Source of the DNA: DASZWJ01 sp963813895
GTDB taxonomy: Bacteria; Pseudomonadota; Gammaproteobacteria; JAURND01
Direction of reading: 5' to 3'
Assembly: GCA_963813895.1 (NCBI GenBank)
Contig: CAWFAS010000001.1
Span: forward strand, 372,001-436,000
Length of the DNA stretch: 64,000 bases
Shown: in pieces, positions 17,818 to 26,530 of the stretch
How the letters are laid out: the number at the start of each line of letters is the position of its first letter
Numbering within the stretch: position 1 is the stretch's first letter
Translations under genes and position numbers: made by a program
Notes under the pieces: generated by a model
The model's database searches: none
Told to the model about the DNA's origin: nothing
The model's input: only the letters and a program-made list of their open reading frames with translations

Positions 17818-19215
17818 ATGAATACAAAGTATACTATTCCCGCACAAATTCCCCAGGACATCTTTCGTGCTTATGACATACGCGGCGCTGTAGATGAAAG
17901 TCTTTCAGACGATATGGTGTATGCCATAGGGCTGGCTATTGGTGCAGAAGCACATGCTTTAGGACAGAAACAACTGGTAGTGGCACGTGACGGTAGATTG
18001 TCTGGGCCTTTACTATCAGCTGCTTTAATTAAAGGGTTATTAGAAAGCGGTTGTAATTTATTTGATATTGGTGTGGTACCTACCCCTGTATTGTATTTTG
18101 CTACTCACTGGTTAAATACTCAATCAGGAGTTATGCTGACCGGCAGTCATAACCCCTCTAATTATAATGGTCTGAAAATTGTATTAAATGGCGAAACGCT
18201 AGCAGAAGCCCATATACAAAAGCTCTATCAAAGAATTCTCAACAAAGATTTTGTCTGGGGAGAAGGCAGTTATGAACAAAAAGATATAGTGTCTGATTAT
18301 ATAGAACGCATAGCGGGTGATATACATTTGTCACGCCCTATGAAAGTTGTGCTAGATGCGGGTAATGGGGTGACTGCTACTATTGCCCCGGCCTTATTTA
18401 AGCGCCTGGGCTGTGAAGTGATTGAATTGTTCTGTGATATTGACGGACATTTTCCCAATCATCACCCCGACCCCAGTGTTCTGGATAACCTGAATGATAT
18501 TCGACAAGCTGTGGTAACCCATCACGCTGAGGTTGGATTAGCATTTGATGGCGATGGTGATCGACTGGGTGTAGTGACTGACTTGGGAAGCGTCATCTGG
18601 CCAGATCGACAAATGATGCTATTTGCACAAGATGTATTGTCGCGGCATGTAGGCGCGGAAATTATCTTCGATGTTAAATCAACTCATCATCTATCGCAGG
18701 TAATAGAACAAGCGGGTGGTAAGCCTTTAATGTGGAAAACCGGTCATTCTATACTGAAGGGTAAGTTGCATGAGCGTGGTGCATTACTGGCTGGTGAAAT
18801 GAGTGGTCATATTTTTTTCAAAGAGCGATGGTACGGTTTCGATGATGGTTTATATGCAGGGGCCAGGTTATTAGAAATCTTAAGTCGTGATCCACGAACC
18901 AGCGATGCAGTTTTCCGCGCATTGCCGGATAGCGTCAATACGCCTGAATTAAAATTATTTCTGGACGAGAATAAAAAAAATCCATTTATGAAAAAATTTA
19001 TTGAGACGGCTCATTTTGAAGGGGCTGTCATGAATACCCTAGATGGTCTACGGGTAGACTTTACTGACGGCTGGGGTTTAGTCAGGATGTCTAATACTAC
19101 CCCGTGTCTTACTTTGCGGTTTGAAGGGGTAAATGAAACGAGCTTAAAGCGTATTGAAGGATTGTTCAGGGAAAAACTATTAGCAGTTGATAGCCAGTTA
19201 CAGTTGCCTTTTTGA
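17818..19215 (+). CDS. algC: Phosphomannomutase/phosphoglucomutase
   Basis: 465 residues, the length of AlgC-type alpha-D-phosphohexomutases. It interconverts hexose 6- and 1-phosphates for LPS, exopolysaccharide and nucleotide-sugar synthesis. Phosphoserine Ser110 is in LTGSHNPSNYNG, magnesium ligands in FDGDGDRLG, sugar-binding loop in GEMSGH, and the phosphate-binding C-terminal SNTTPCLTLRFE. The start at FRAYDIRG-containing N-terminus is typical. It follows the hydrolase gene closely. The sole cupin at 46868 may act in the same mannose branch. Confidence 0.93.
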   Translation: MNTKYTIPAQIPQDIFRAYDIRGAVDESLSDDMVYAIGLAIGAEAHALGQKQLVVARDGRLSGPLLSAALIKGLLESGCNLFDIGVVPTPVLYFATHWLNTQSGVMLTGSHNPSNYNGLKIVLNGETLAEAHIQKLYQRILNKDFVWGEGSYEQKDIVSDYIERIAGDIHLSRPMKVVLDAGNGVTATIAPALFKRLGCEVIELFCDIDGHFPNHHPDPSVLDNLNDIRQAVVTHHAEVGLAFDGDGDRLGVVTDLGSVIWPDRQMMLFAQDVLSRHVGAEIIFDVKSTHHLSQVIEQAGGKPLMWKTGHSILKGKLHERGALLAGEMSGHIFFKERWYGFDDGLYAGARLLEILSRDPRTSDAVFRALPDSVNTPELKLFLDENKKNPFMKKFIETAHFEGAVMNTLDGLRVDFTDGWGLVRMSNTTPCLTLRFEGVNETSLKRIEGLFREKLLAVDSQLQLPF

Positions 19216-19240
19216 TGAGGCTGTTATCCTGCTGGAAGAA

Positions 19241-19329
19241 TAAGTGGTCAGGAGTAAGGGGTTAAGTAGTCACATGACACGTACGGTAAGTGTCATGTGA
19301 CTACTTAACCCCTTACTCCTGACCACTTA
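19241..19329. repeat. 89-base near-perfect palindrome, family C copy 1
   Basis: TAAGTGGTCAGGAGTAAGGG and GTTAAGTAGTCACATGACAC are mirrored around GTACGGTAA. It lies between algC and rpoH. A second copy at 34345 shares the GGGGT-AAGTA-TCACATGACAC core. Confidence 0.88.
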
Positions 19330-19424
19330 CTCTCTTTTGCCTTACCCTCCCAAATAAGTTAAAATAAATCTTACTATTTATTCTAAAACTTCCCTCAAAA
19401 TTTTTCTAAACAGGTACCTTATTG

Positions 19425-20273
19425 ATGAGCAGTATGCAAACAATGAATCTTGCCCTACCGATAGGTAGTCTGGAAGCTTATATTACTCGAGTAAACCAGA
19501 TGCCTATGCTGACTAACGAACAAGAACAGGAATTAGCAACACGATTCTATCGTGATCAAGATTTAGACGCCGCCAGAGAGCTGGTCATGTCGCATTTACG
19601 ATTTGTGGTGCGAGTGGCTCGAGGTTATATGGGTTATGGTCTTGCATTAGCCGATTTGGTTCAAGAAGGAAATATTGGCCTAATGAAGGCTGTTAAACGA
19701 TTTAATCCGGAAGTAGGCGTTCGTCTCGTATCATTTGCTGTACATTGGATCAAGGCTGAAATTCATGAATTTATATTGCGTAATTGGCGTATCGTTAAGA
19801 TAGCCACCACTAAGGCGCAACGTAAACTATTTTTTAATCTGCGTAAGGCTGCCAAGCGTTTGGGTTGGTTTAATGAAGAGGAAATAAAAAACGTAGCGCT
19901 TGAACTCAATGTTACTCCAGAAGAAGTAAAGTTGATGGAAACCCGTTTAAATGCCAGTTATGAGTCTTTCGATGCACCCCAAGGTGAGAGTGACACCTAT
20001 TCTTTTGCACCTGAACACTATTTGGAAGACCATCGCTACAATCCTGCCTTACAGCTTGAGGCTAAAGACTGGGCTGAAACCCGAGAACAAGGCTTGCATC
20101 AGGCACTATCCTCTCTGGATGAACGTAGTCAGGACATTTTGCGTCGTCGTTGGTTAGTTGAAGATAAGGCGACATTACATGATTTGGCCGCGAAATATGA
20201 TATTTCAGCGGAGCGGGTACGTCAGATTGAAAAGATTGCTATGGAAAAACTAAAGAAAGCGCTCGCAGCTTAG
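19425..20273 (+). CDS. rpoH: RNA polymerase sigma-32 factor
   Basis: 282 residues from ATG at 19425; the in-frame TTG one codon earlier is unlikely. Region 1.2/2 begins with LPIGSLEAYITRVNQMPMLT; region 2.4 has VSFAVHWIKAEIHEFILRNW; the RpoH box QRKLFFNLRK follows; region 4 has LDERSQDILRRRWL and the DISAERVRQIEKIAMEKL helix-turn-helix. It directs RNA polymerase to heat-shock promoters. The Shine-Dalgarno (CAGGT) is weak and ten bases away, which would fit translational control, but no thermometer structure was worked out. Confidence 0.96.
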   Translation: MSSMQTMNLALPIGSLEAYITRVNQMPMLTNEQEQELATRFYRDQDLDAARELVMSHLRFVVRVARGYMGYGLALADLVQEGNIGLMKAVKRFNPEVGVRLVSFAVHWIKAEIHEFILRNWRIVKIATTKAQRKLFFNLRKAAKRLGWFNEEEIKNVALELNVTPEEVKLMETRLNASYESFDAPQGESDTYSFAPEHYLEDHRYNPALQLEAKDWAETREQGLHQALSSLDERSQDILRRRWLVEDKATLHDLAAKYDISAERVRQIEKIAMEKLKKALAA

Positions 20274-20528
20274 ACTCTATCAAATAATGGGTCTGCGTCT
20301 CTGATAATGTTTTTTAATGGATGTAAGAAGAGAGTTTTTTTTCGTATGAAGAGTAAAGATGATTAGAAGGATATCGATTTTTAGTCTTTGTAGCCGATTT
20401 ATAGCCTAAACAGCAAAAAAAGCGCTCAATCCCCTTCCATTAGAATTTTTTTTTGGCTATGATTGCCCACCCTTATCGATAGGGATGCATCAACAACCTT
20501 TTGTAAATTATAATTTAGGAGATTTAAC

Positions 20529-20900
20529 ATGAGTTTAGCTAAAAAATTAGTTGTTTTAGCGGCTGCCGGCGTACTTTCCTCTGCGGTTTTTGCACAAGAT
20601 ACCAGCTCCACCAGCACCACTACTGCTCCAACAGATCAGAGCAGCACTACTACCAGCACTACCGGCTCAACTGATAATAATGGGACAACAACAACAGCAA
20701 CAACAACCCCATCTACTGGAGGCACCGATTCCACAGCTGCTACTTCCACGGAATCAACCACCAAAACAACTCACCATAAAAAACATCATCACAGCCACAA
20801 AACTCATGGAACTAATGAATCAACCCATGATACAACTGGCAATGCTGGTACAGATGGCACAAGCTCCACCACCGATACTACCGCTGTATCACCAAGCTAA
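20529..20900 (+). CDS. Secreted Thr/Ser-rich protein with His/Lys cluster
   Basis: 123 residues. A clear signal peptide (MSLAKKLVVLAAAGVLSSAV, cleavage after FA at about 22-23) is followed by low-complexity sequence almost wholly of Thr, Ser, Gly, Asn and Asp, with a central basic patch HHKKHHHSHKTH at about residues 81-92. TAGGAG precedes the ATG and a strong terminator follows, so it is a real single-gene unit. No family recognised. The His cluster could bind metal ions; the rest is probably disordered. The Asn/Thr tract could be hypervariable between strains. Confidence 0.75.
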   Translation: MSLAKKLVVLAAAGVLSSAVFAQDTSSTSTTTAPTDQSSTTTSTTGSTDNNGTTTTATTTPSTGGTDSTAATSTESTTKTTHHKKHHHSHKTHGTNESTHDTTGNAGTDGTSSTTDTTAVSPS

Positions 20901-20919
20901 TAAAAATAGTTTTGGCGAT

Positions 20920-20953
20920 AAAAAAGCGCATCCTTGTGATGCGCTTTTTTTTT
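20920..20953 (+). terminator. Rho-independent terminator
   Basis: AAAAAAGCGCATC and GATGCGCTTTTTTTTT form a stem with loop CTTGT and a nine-T tail, 20 bases after the stop of the Thr-rich protein gene. Confidence 0.92.
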
Positions 20954-20959
20954 GGGGGT

Positions 20960-21080
20960 ACCGAGCCGCGACCGTTAGTGAGCGTTTAAAACGTTTAGGA
21001 AGACATCTATGAATGAAGGGGTATTATGAGTCGGCATAAACTTGGCTCCAATAAACGCTCCCTAACGGTCGCGGCTCGGT
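20960..21080. repeat. Long palindromic repeat, family B copy 3
   Basis: Same outer arms as the other copies (CCGAGCCGCGACCGTTAG and complement), but about 60 unrelated bases, including an internal GTTTAAAACG, separate them. It lies between the convergent Thr-rich protein gene and trmL. Confidence 0.85.
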
Positions 21081-21083
21081 TAA

Positions 21084-21542
21084 CTATATTCTAAATCCCA
21101 ACTGCCGCCATGCCTCATATAATATAACCGCTGCTGCATTTGATAGATTTAGGCTGCGGTTATCAGGAGCCATGGGGATGTATAACACCCGATCCGCAGC
21201 AAACGAATTGAGTAACTCCGTAGGCAGTCCTCGCGTTTCGGGTCCAAACAAAAAGGTATCCCCTGCTTGGAAATGAATTTGATCGTAACGTGTTTTTCCT
21301 TTTGTGGAGCAAGCAAATAACCGCGCCCCCTGCTGCGCTGTGGTAAAGCTGGGGAAATCTTGGTGTTGCATTACATTTACCCATTCATGATAATCTAATC
21401 CAGCGCGCCGCAATTGTTTATCTTCAAGCGTAAAACCTAAGGGATGTATAAGGTGTAGTTGACTGCCAGTATTGGCACATAAGCGAATAATATTTCCCGT
21501 ATTGGGAGGAATTTCAGGTTGATAAAGTGCGATCTGAAACAT
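21084..21542 (-). CDS. trmL: tRNA (cytidine/uridine(34)-2'-O)-methyltransferase
   Basis: 152 residues from ATG at 21542; the longer frame to a TTG at 21560 adds six atypical residues. It is a SPOUT-fold enzyme that methylates the wobble ribose in tRNA-Leu isoacceptors. N-terminal FQIALYQPEIPPNTGNIIRL, the knot motif FGPETRGLP and the C-terminal IPMAPDNRSLNLSNAAAVIL are all diagnostic. It is divergent from the small zinc-ribbon gene that begins 47 bases away. Confidence 0.95.
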   Translation of the reverse strand: MFQIALYQPEIPPNTGNIIRLCANTGSQLHLIHPLGFTLEDKQLRRAGLDYHEWVNVMQHQDFPSFTTAQQGARLFACSTKGKTRYDQIHFQAGDTFLFGPETRGLPTELLNSFAADRVLYIPMAPDNRSLNLSNAAAVILYEAWRQLGFRI

Positions 21543-21589
21543 TCGGGAGATCCGGTGCAAAAGGTAACAGGGTATGATATGGTATACTA

Positions 21590-21754
21590 ATGATAGATAA
21601 ACTTAAAAAGTATTTCATTGCAGGTGCTATCTGCCCGCAATGTAAAAAATTCGATACCATTCAGTTAATATATGATCCCGAAGAATTGATCAAATGTGTA
21701 CACTGTAGTTATTTGGAAAAAAAATCTACTCAGTTTCCTCCGCAACAGGATTAA
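21590..21754 (+). CDS. YheV-like small zinc-ribbon protein
   Basis: 54 residues: FIAGAICPQCKKFDTIQLIY followed by LIKCVHCSYLEK. Two CxxC pairs (Cys15/18 and Cys36/39) should bind one zinc. The sequence fits the DUF2387/TIGR02443 (YheV) family of short metal-binding proteins; function unknown. It begins 47 bases from the divergent trmL and ends 12 bases before the next gene, so it probably forms an operon with the membrane protein at 21767. Confidence 0.8.
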   Translation: MIDKLKKYFIAGAICPQCKKFDTIQLIYDPEELIKCVHCSYLEKKSTQFPPQQD

Positions 21755-21766
21755 GGTCCGGGGATT

Positions 21767-22012
21767 ATGGCGCAAGTTCCTAATATTATCGGCACTCTCG
21801 GCGTTGCTCTAGTTCTATTGGCTTATTTCCTTCTACAATGTGAAAAACTATCCAACCGAGGATATGCATATCCTATCTTGAATCTTCTGGGCGCACTATT
21901 GATTTTGTATTCGCTATTTTATGTCTGGAATTTACCTTCAGTCATAATTGAGGTTGCCTGGATTGCCATAAGCGTGTTTGGAATTATTCGCAGATTAAGG
22001 CGTAGAGCATAA
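21767..22012 (+). CDS. CBU_0592-family small membrane protein
   Basis: 81 residues with three predicted transmembrane helices (about 7-25, 35-54, 57-74) and a basic C-terminus RRLRRRA facing the cytosol. The pattern LGVALVLLAYFLLQCEKLS and YPILNLLGALLILYSLFY fits the small membrane family named after Coxiella CBU_0592. No function is known. It follows the zinc-ribbon gene by 12 bases. Convergent with rsmE. Confidence 0.75.
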   Translation: MAQVPNIIGTLGVALVLLAYFLLQCEKLSNRGYAYPILNLLGALLILYSLFYVWNLPSVIIEVAWIAISVFGIIRRLRRRA

Positions 22013-22047
22013 ATAATTGCACAACTCCTTAGCAGTCAACCTGCAAC

Positions 22048-22779
22048 TTAACCCATATCTCCCCAGAGGCATTGTAAAGCCGCAATGGCGGCGGGTGCCG
22101 CTGTTTCGGTGCGCAAGACTCTGGGACCCAAATTTAAGGCTTGGAATTGTGCTTGATTCGCCAGCGCTAACTCTTCCGCACTAAATCCTCCTTCAGGTCC
22201 GGTTACTAAAGCGACATAATCTGCAGCCTTAGTTATATTTCGTAAATGTTGGTTGCCGCCAGGTTGCAGTATAAATCGCAAGGGTTCTTGGCAAGCTTGT
22301 AACCAGTGTTCCAGGCTTAGGGGTGGAACGATTGTAGGCAATACATTGCGTCCACATTGCTCGCAGGCACTTATTATTATGGATCGCCAATGCGCCAGGC
22401 GTTTCTCGATACGTTCGCCGGAAAGAGTGACACCGCTATATTGGGTGTACAACGGCGTAATCTTTGTTACACCCAGTTCTACAGCTTTCTGAATGGTATA
22501 ATCCATTTTTTCACCACGCGAAATTCCTTGCCCTAGATGGATATGTAGAGGCGATTCTAAAAAGCTTGGCCGCGGCTCAGTAATAGCAATAATAGCCTTT
22601 TTCTTCTGCTGATCTATTAAGGTAGCCAAAAACTCCAGCCCACAGCCATCAAAGACTCGCAATCCAGAGCCAGTCTTGAGACGTAATACTCGCAGCAAAT
22701 GATTGCTGGCAGCAGCATCTAACAGTATGTTCTGCCCGCTCCTTGCAGCTTCTTGGCAATAAACACGAGGTATATGCAT
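22048..22779 (-). CDS. rsmE: 16S rRNA (uracil(1498)-N3)-methyltransferase
   Basis: 243 residues, SPOUT family. It methylates U1498 in 16S rRNA of the 30S subunit. N-terminal PUA-like part begins MHIPRVYC; the middle has ISRGEKMDYTIQKAVELGV, and the SAM knot has VALVTGPEGGFSAEEL and LGPRVLRTETA, all characteristic. It stands four bases after the LysE-type gene on the same strand, so the two are likely co-transcribed. Confidence 0.96.
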   Translation of the reverse strand: MHIPRVYCQEAARSGQNILLDAAASNHLLRVLRLKTGSGLRVFDGCGLEFLATLIDQQKKKAIIAITEPRPSFLESPLHIHLGQGISRGEKMDYTIQKAVELGVTKITPLYTQYSGVTLSGERIEKRLAHWRSIIISACEQCGRNVLPTIVPPLSLEHWLQACQEPLRFILQPGGNQHLRNITKAADYVALVTGPEGGFSAEELALANQAQFQALNLGPRVLRTETAAPAAIAALQCLWGDMG

Positions 22780-22783
22780 AGTT

Positions 22784-23437
22784 CTATAGACTTTGATAAG
22801 TAAAGAAAGCTAAATCCAGACCAAACAAAATTAATAATGCACCCATCACTTTAGTTATTATGGGTTGGATACGTAGGATGCGCACCCTGATGTGCGGATT
22901 AGTGATGAGCAGACTGATAAAAGTAAACCAAAGAAATGTAATTCCAACCATCCAACCCCCATAAAAAATGCGTTCCCACATGGGGGTTGCAGGTTTGATA
23001 GCCAGGGTAAATAACCCTAAAAAAAACAAAGTGGCTTTAGGATTGAGCAGGTTACATAAAAAACCTTGTTTTAGTGCCTGCCAGTCTGATATCGAACTAA
23101 GTTTGAAAGAATCGTGGGGAGTCGTGCTTGTACTAGTAGTGGCACTGTCTTTAGTCAAACAGGCTTTGATCCCAATATAAATAAGATAAAAAGCGCCTAA
23201 GAGTTTAATAAGGGTAAACAATATGACTGAATTAGCGATAATAACCGCAAACCCGAGAATGCAATAACTTACATGAATCACAATGCCTAATGCGACACCC
23301 AGTGCAGTTAGGATAGCTACGCGCTTCGGGTACTGGAAAGCATTTTTAGTAACCAGAATAAAGTCCGGCCCGGGTGACGCCATAGCTAGAAAATGCAGAC
23401 AGGCAACACTAAGGAATGTTAGTAGAAACTCTCGCAT
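22784..23437 (-). CDS. LysE/RhtB-family amino-acid exporter
   Basis: 217 residues starting at ATG 23437, which has AGGAG upstream. An open frame continues to 23647 but its extra 70 residues are encoded by a palindromic repeat and are not credible. Six hydrophobic helices and the family signature MASPGPDFILVTKNA near the N-terminus, with GFLCNLLNPKATLFFLGLF in the middle, mark a LysE/RhtB transporter that exports amino acids such as homoserine, threonine or lysine. Substrate not determinable. rsmE follows closely. Confidence 0.9.
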   Translation of the reverse strand: MREFLLTFLSVACLHFLAMASPGPDFILVTKNAFQYPKRVAILTALGVALGIVIHVSYCILGFAVIIANSVILFTLIKLLGAFYLIYIGIKACLTKDSATTSTSTTPHDSFKLSSISDWQALKQGFLCNLLNPKATLFFLGLFTLAIKPATPMWERIFYGGWMVGITFLWFTFISLLITNPHIRVRILRIQPIITKVMGALLILFGLDLAFFTYQSL

Positions 23438-23480
23438 ATGATATATCAGGCTCCTAATAGTGAATTGACTGTCATCTTGA

Positions 23481-23572
23481 GCGTTGCCTGTCATTCTGAA
23501 CGCAGTGAAGGAGCTCCTTGAAGCGCCACTCTGATGGAGATCCTTCACTGCGTTCAGGATGACAGCCAACGC
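23481..23572. repeat. 92-base palindrome, family F, overlapping a gene end
   Basis: CTGTCATTCTGAACGCAGTG and its near complement surround a 28-base spacer. The right arm contains the last six codons and stop of the glycosyltransferase gene that ends at 23554. Confidence 0.8.
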
Positions 23573-24594
23573 TCCATGACCGATCGTACATCGGCCACTG
23601 TAATTGATTGCAGACAAGAGCAGCTTCTTCCTTCGGGGTATAGGCAATTCTTGAAACAGGAGGAGGGTTTCACTATAAACTCAGCTTGCGGACCAAGAGG
23701 TCCCCATCTTATAGGATTAATATCCATAGGGGGTGGATACAAGCCTAACGCTTTTATACCAATGGCAGCAGCCATATGTAAAGGGCCTGTACTAGATGCG
23801 AGTAAACCATCGCAACGATGGATTAATTCCAGAAATTGGGCCAGGTTTAGTTGACCGCAAACGGTATGTACTTGAGGACACTGGGAGATAAGCGGGGTTA
23901 GGGAAGATACTTCTTGTGCTGAGCCAGTAATAAAAATATTAAATTGCGTTTGCGGTAAGGAATTAATTAATTTTGCGTAGTATTCTAAGGGCCATTCTTT
24001 GCCGTTACCATTTGAAAGGGGGTGGATGATCAGGTTAAAGCGAGTTGTGTCAATTGCGGAGGTGATCTCCGTTGGCAGGGAAGTAGCGGGAGGCGTAAGT
24101 TTTACTAACGGTATAAGTTGTTGCAGGCTGAGTTTTTCCTTAATTCCCAGAGGGGTGAGCAATTGTAAATTAAGCTGCATTTCATGCAGGTTAGTACGGT
24201 TTCGTCTCAATAGCACCCAACGGTTGCAGTTAAGATAGTGATAGGTGCGGCGAATGGTGCCTATTCGGTAAGGAATTTTTGCTTTGGCTGCTAATTTTGC
24301 TATAGGTTCTTTAGGGTAGACATGTATAAACAAATCTAAATTAAGCAACCGAAGACGCTCTACCGCTTGTGCAAATGGCAACGCTTCCAATTCACTCCAG
24401 CTAAGAAACTCATCCACGTAAGGGTAGGCAGCTACTACTGCTCGGACATAATCACGTGCCATCACCACCACCTTGCAGTCTGGATAATGTTTTTTAAGGA
24501 CGGCAGCCATGGGTAGGGTAAGTATTACATCACCAATATTGTCGACCCGGCTTAAAAGAATTCTGGGGGAGTTCGATTTAAAAAAATTTTTCAT
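23554..24594 (-). CDS. Glycosyltransferase family 9 (heptosyltransferase-like)
   Basis: 346 residues from ATG at 24594 (a TTG three codons earlier is the alternative). GT9 marks are ILLSRVDNIGDVILTLPMAAV at the N-terminus and HPLSNGNGKEWPLEYYAKLI in the sugar-nucleotide domain, plus LLASSTGPLHMAAAIG in the donor site. Family members add heptose or other sugars to lipid A-core at the inner membrane face. Asn-Gly-Asn replaces the usual Gly at the donor loop, so the exact sugar is open. The C-terminal ERWLSS lies within palindrome F, so the end of this protein seems to have been rewritten by the repeat. Confidence 0.87.
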   Translation of the reverse strand: MKNFFKSNSPRILLSRVDNIGDVILTLPMAAVLKKHYPDCKVVVMARDYVRAVVAAYPYVDEFLSWSELEALPFAQAVERLRLLNLDLFIHVYPKEPIAKLAAKAKIPYRIGTIRRTYHYLNCNRWVLLRRNRTNLHEMQLNLQLLTPLGIKEKLSLQQLIPLVKLTPPATSLPTEITSAIDTTRFNLIIHPLSNGNGKEWPLEYYAKLINSLPQTQFNIFITGSAQEVSSLTPLISQCPQVHTVCGQLNLAQFLELIHRCDGLLASSTGPLHMAAAIGIKALGLYPPPMDINPIRWGPLGPQAEFIVKPSSCFKNCLYPEGRSCSCLQSITVADVRSVMERWLSS

Positions 24595-24718
24595 GAAAAG
24601 CAAAGAAGTTAGTTAGCAGGGCAATAATATTTACGATTAACTCTCATTATTTAAAAGGGACTATAGCACAATTGTGCTGACTCGGCTATTTTTGCAACTT
24701 GCTGGACATCCTGACTTT

Positions 24719-24820
24719 ACTGTCATACGGAGCGCACCGAGCCGCGACGTTAGGGAGCGTTTACGTTGCTCCAATAAACGCTCCCTAACGGTCGCGGCTC
24801 GGTGTGCTCCGTATGACAGT
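24719..24820. repeat. Palindrome family B copy 4 in a 314-base gap
   Basis: Arms ACTGTCATACGGAGCGCACC then GAGCCGCGAC(C)GTTAGGGAGCGTTTA are mirrored with one missing base on the left. It occupies a third of the 24595-24908 gap between the divergent glycosyltransferase and ispB genes. The remainder of the gap is AT-rich and must hold both promoters; nothing else was recognised there. Confidence 0.88.
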
Positions 24821-24908
24821 TATGCAGGATGACAGTTGATTCAGGTGTATAGTATACTCGGGCAAAAGTTGTTCCACCAAATCAAGGTTATATCTGGTTC
24901 AAACTATC

Positions 24909-25925
24909 ATGATAACTTCAGAAAACTTCACAGCAATTCCCGTTCTACCCAGCATTGTAACGTTGGAAGATATTCGTTTTTTGGTGCAAGATGATTTTGT
25001 TTGTCTTAACAACCTTATTTTGGAAAGCCTTCAATCAGACGTAGAATTGATTCAACAAGTTAGCCAATACATCATTGGTGGAGGTGGTAAACGCTTACGT
25101 CCTTTACTCACTTTGTTAGTGGCCAGGTTATTCAATTATTCAGGTGAGGCACACATCAAACTCGCAGGAATCGTTGAGTTTCTCCATACCGCAACCCTAC
25201 TGCATGACGATGTGGTGGATATGTCAGAACTACGACGTGGGCAACCAACCGCTAATACTATCTGGGGCAGTCAGGCCAGCATATTAGTGGGTGATTTTAT
25301 TTATTCCCGCACATTCCAAATGATGATCAGCTTGCAGAATTTACAAGTCATGTCGATTTTGGCAGAAGCTACGAACACCATCGCCCAAGGCGAAGTCTTG
25401 CAATTAATGCATAAGAATAATCCCGATGTTTCTGAGGGGCATTATCTCAATGTAATTCGTTGCAAAACAGCAGTGTTGTTTGCTGCAGCCGCTGAAGTGG
25501 GTGCTCAAGTAACTTCGTGCACACCTGAGCAGCAGCGAGCAATTTCTGATTATGGATTGCATTTGGGGATGGCGTTCCAAATGATAGATGATTGGCTGGA
25601 TTATGCAGTTGCGTCTGAAGAAACAGGTAAAAATCTAGGAGATGATTTAGCGGAAGGCAAGCTGACCTTACCGCTTATTTATGCCATGCAGAAGGGAACT
25701 GCTGCCGAATCTGCATTGATTCGTGGGGCTATACAAAAAGGAGGCCTGGCGGATTTTAGTGCCATTCGACAGATTATGGAGTCAACTCAGGCTTTTAAAT
25801 ATGTTAACCAAATGGCACAACAAAAATCAGATTTGGCGAAAAAATCCTTGAATTTGTTGCCAGATAATGCGTTTAAACACGCTTTATTAGTATTAGCACA
25901 ATTAGCTGTCGACAGAAAGTCCTAA
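24909..25925 (+). CDS. ispB: All-trans polyprenyl (octaprenyl) diphosphate synthase
   Basis: 338 residues. It extends farnesyl diphosphate with isopentenyl units to make the quinone side chain. The first Asp-rich motif is LLHDDVVDMSELRRG (Asp100-Asp101), the second MIDDWLDYAV; GGGGKRLRPLL near the N-terminus binds substrate. The chain length made cannot be read with certainty, but the family relation is to IspB. It runs toward the minus-strand PepSY gene and no terminator is obvious in the 14-base gap. Confidence 0.94.
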   Translation: MITSENFTAIPVLPSIVTLEDIRFLVQDDFVCLNNLILESLQSDVELIQQVSQYIIGGGGKRLRPLLTLLVARLFNYSGEAHIKLAGIVEFLHTATLLHDDVVDMSELRRGQPTANTIWGSQASILVGDFIYSRTFQMMISLQNLQVMSILAEATNTIAQGEVLQLMHKNNPDVSEGHYLNVIRCKTAVLFAAAAEVGAQVTSCTPEQQRAISDYGLHLGMAFQMIDDWLDYAVASEETGKNLGDDLAEGKLTLPLIYAMQKGTAAESALIRGAIQKGGLADFSAIRQIMESTQAFKYVNQMAQQKSDLAKKSLNLLPDNAFKHALLVLAQLAVDRKS

Positions 25926-25939
25926 GGGCTTCAGTTATA

Positions 25940-26380
25940 TTATCCGATTACATGCGGTATCACTTTTCCAGTCACTTTATCCACTTCCATATCGGCAGCC
26001 CTGTTCTGGGAATTGTAAACAGTGGCACGGTAATGGTCGCCTTTGTCTTCTAAACTAGCGACAGTATAACCTTGATCCTCAAGAATTTTAGCGGCCTCAG
26101 CCCAGGTAATACGATTTTGCGGTAGTGATCTAATAAAGGTCACCTCACCCGTTGTAGCGTTGATATCAACTACACCCCGCTTATTAGAAGGGTCATATAT
26201 GATGGCTTCGTAATTAGACCCGATCAGTTGTATATTGTCTTCTATCGTGTAACCAGAATTACTTAAACGTTCAGCGGCTTCAGACATGCTTATTCTGTAG
26301 GCCGCATGTGCGGGAATGATTACGAAATTTATAGCACAGACTAAAAAAATTACACGGGTTAACATCCATTTAGCTTGCAT
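25940..26380 (-). CDS. Exported protein with two PepSY-like repeats
   Basis: 146 residues from ATG at 26380, which has GAGGT seven bases upstream. A signal peptide ends in AHA-A at about residue 27. Two tandem PepSY-like units follow: ISMSEAAERLSNSGYTIEDN with VVDINATTGEV, and ITWAEAAKILEDQGYTVASL with MEVDKVTGKV. PepSY units often inhibit or chaperone peptidases or act as periplasmic sensors. Probably periplasmic; the partner is unknown. Confidence 0.8.
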   Translation of the reverse strand: MQAKWMLTRVIFLVCAINFVIIPAHAAYRISMSEAAERLSNSGYTIEDNIQLIGSNYEAIIYDPSNKRGVVDINATTGEVTFIRSLPQNRITWAEAAKILEDQGYTVASLEDKGDHYRATVYNSQNRAADMEVDKVTGKVIPHVIG

Positions 26381-26530
26381 TATCAATACCTCATTACGGG
26401 TGCATTAATAAAAATAACTATTCTGCTGTGTTTGACAGAGCCTAACTCAGACTCTCACTTGCTCGGTTGAAACTAAGCAGGATTTCGCTAAGCAACAGAA
26501 GCAAACACATTGTAGGATTGAGGAAGTACA

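Noticed and set aside
20590..21012. 140-residue frame overlapping the Thr-rich protein
   Set aside because: Frame-shifted shadow of a codon-biased low-complexity gene; lacks signal peptide and runs into palindrome B.
23438..23647. 70-residue N-terminal extension of the LysE/RhtB exporter frame
   Set aside because: It is encoded by palindrome F and glycosyltransferase sequence; the internal ATG at 23437 has AGGAG and a normal LysE start.
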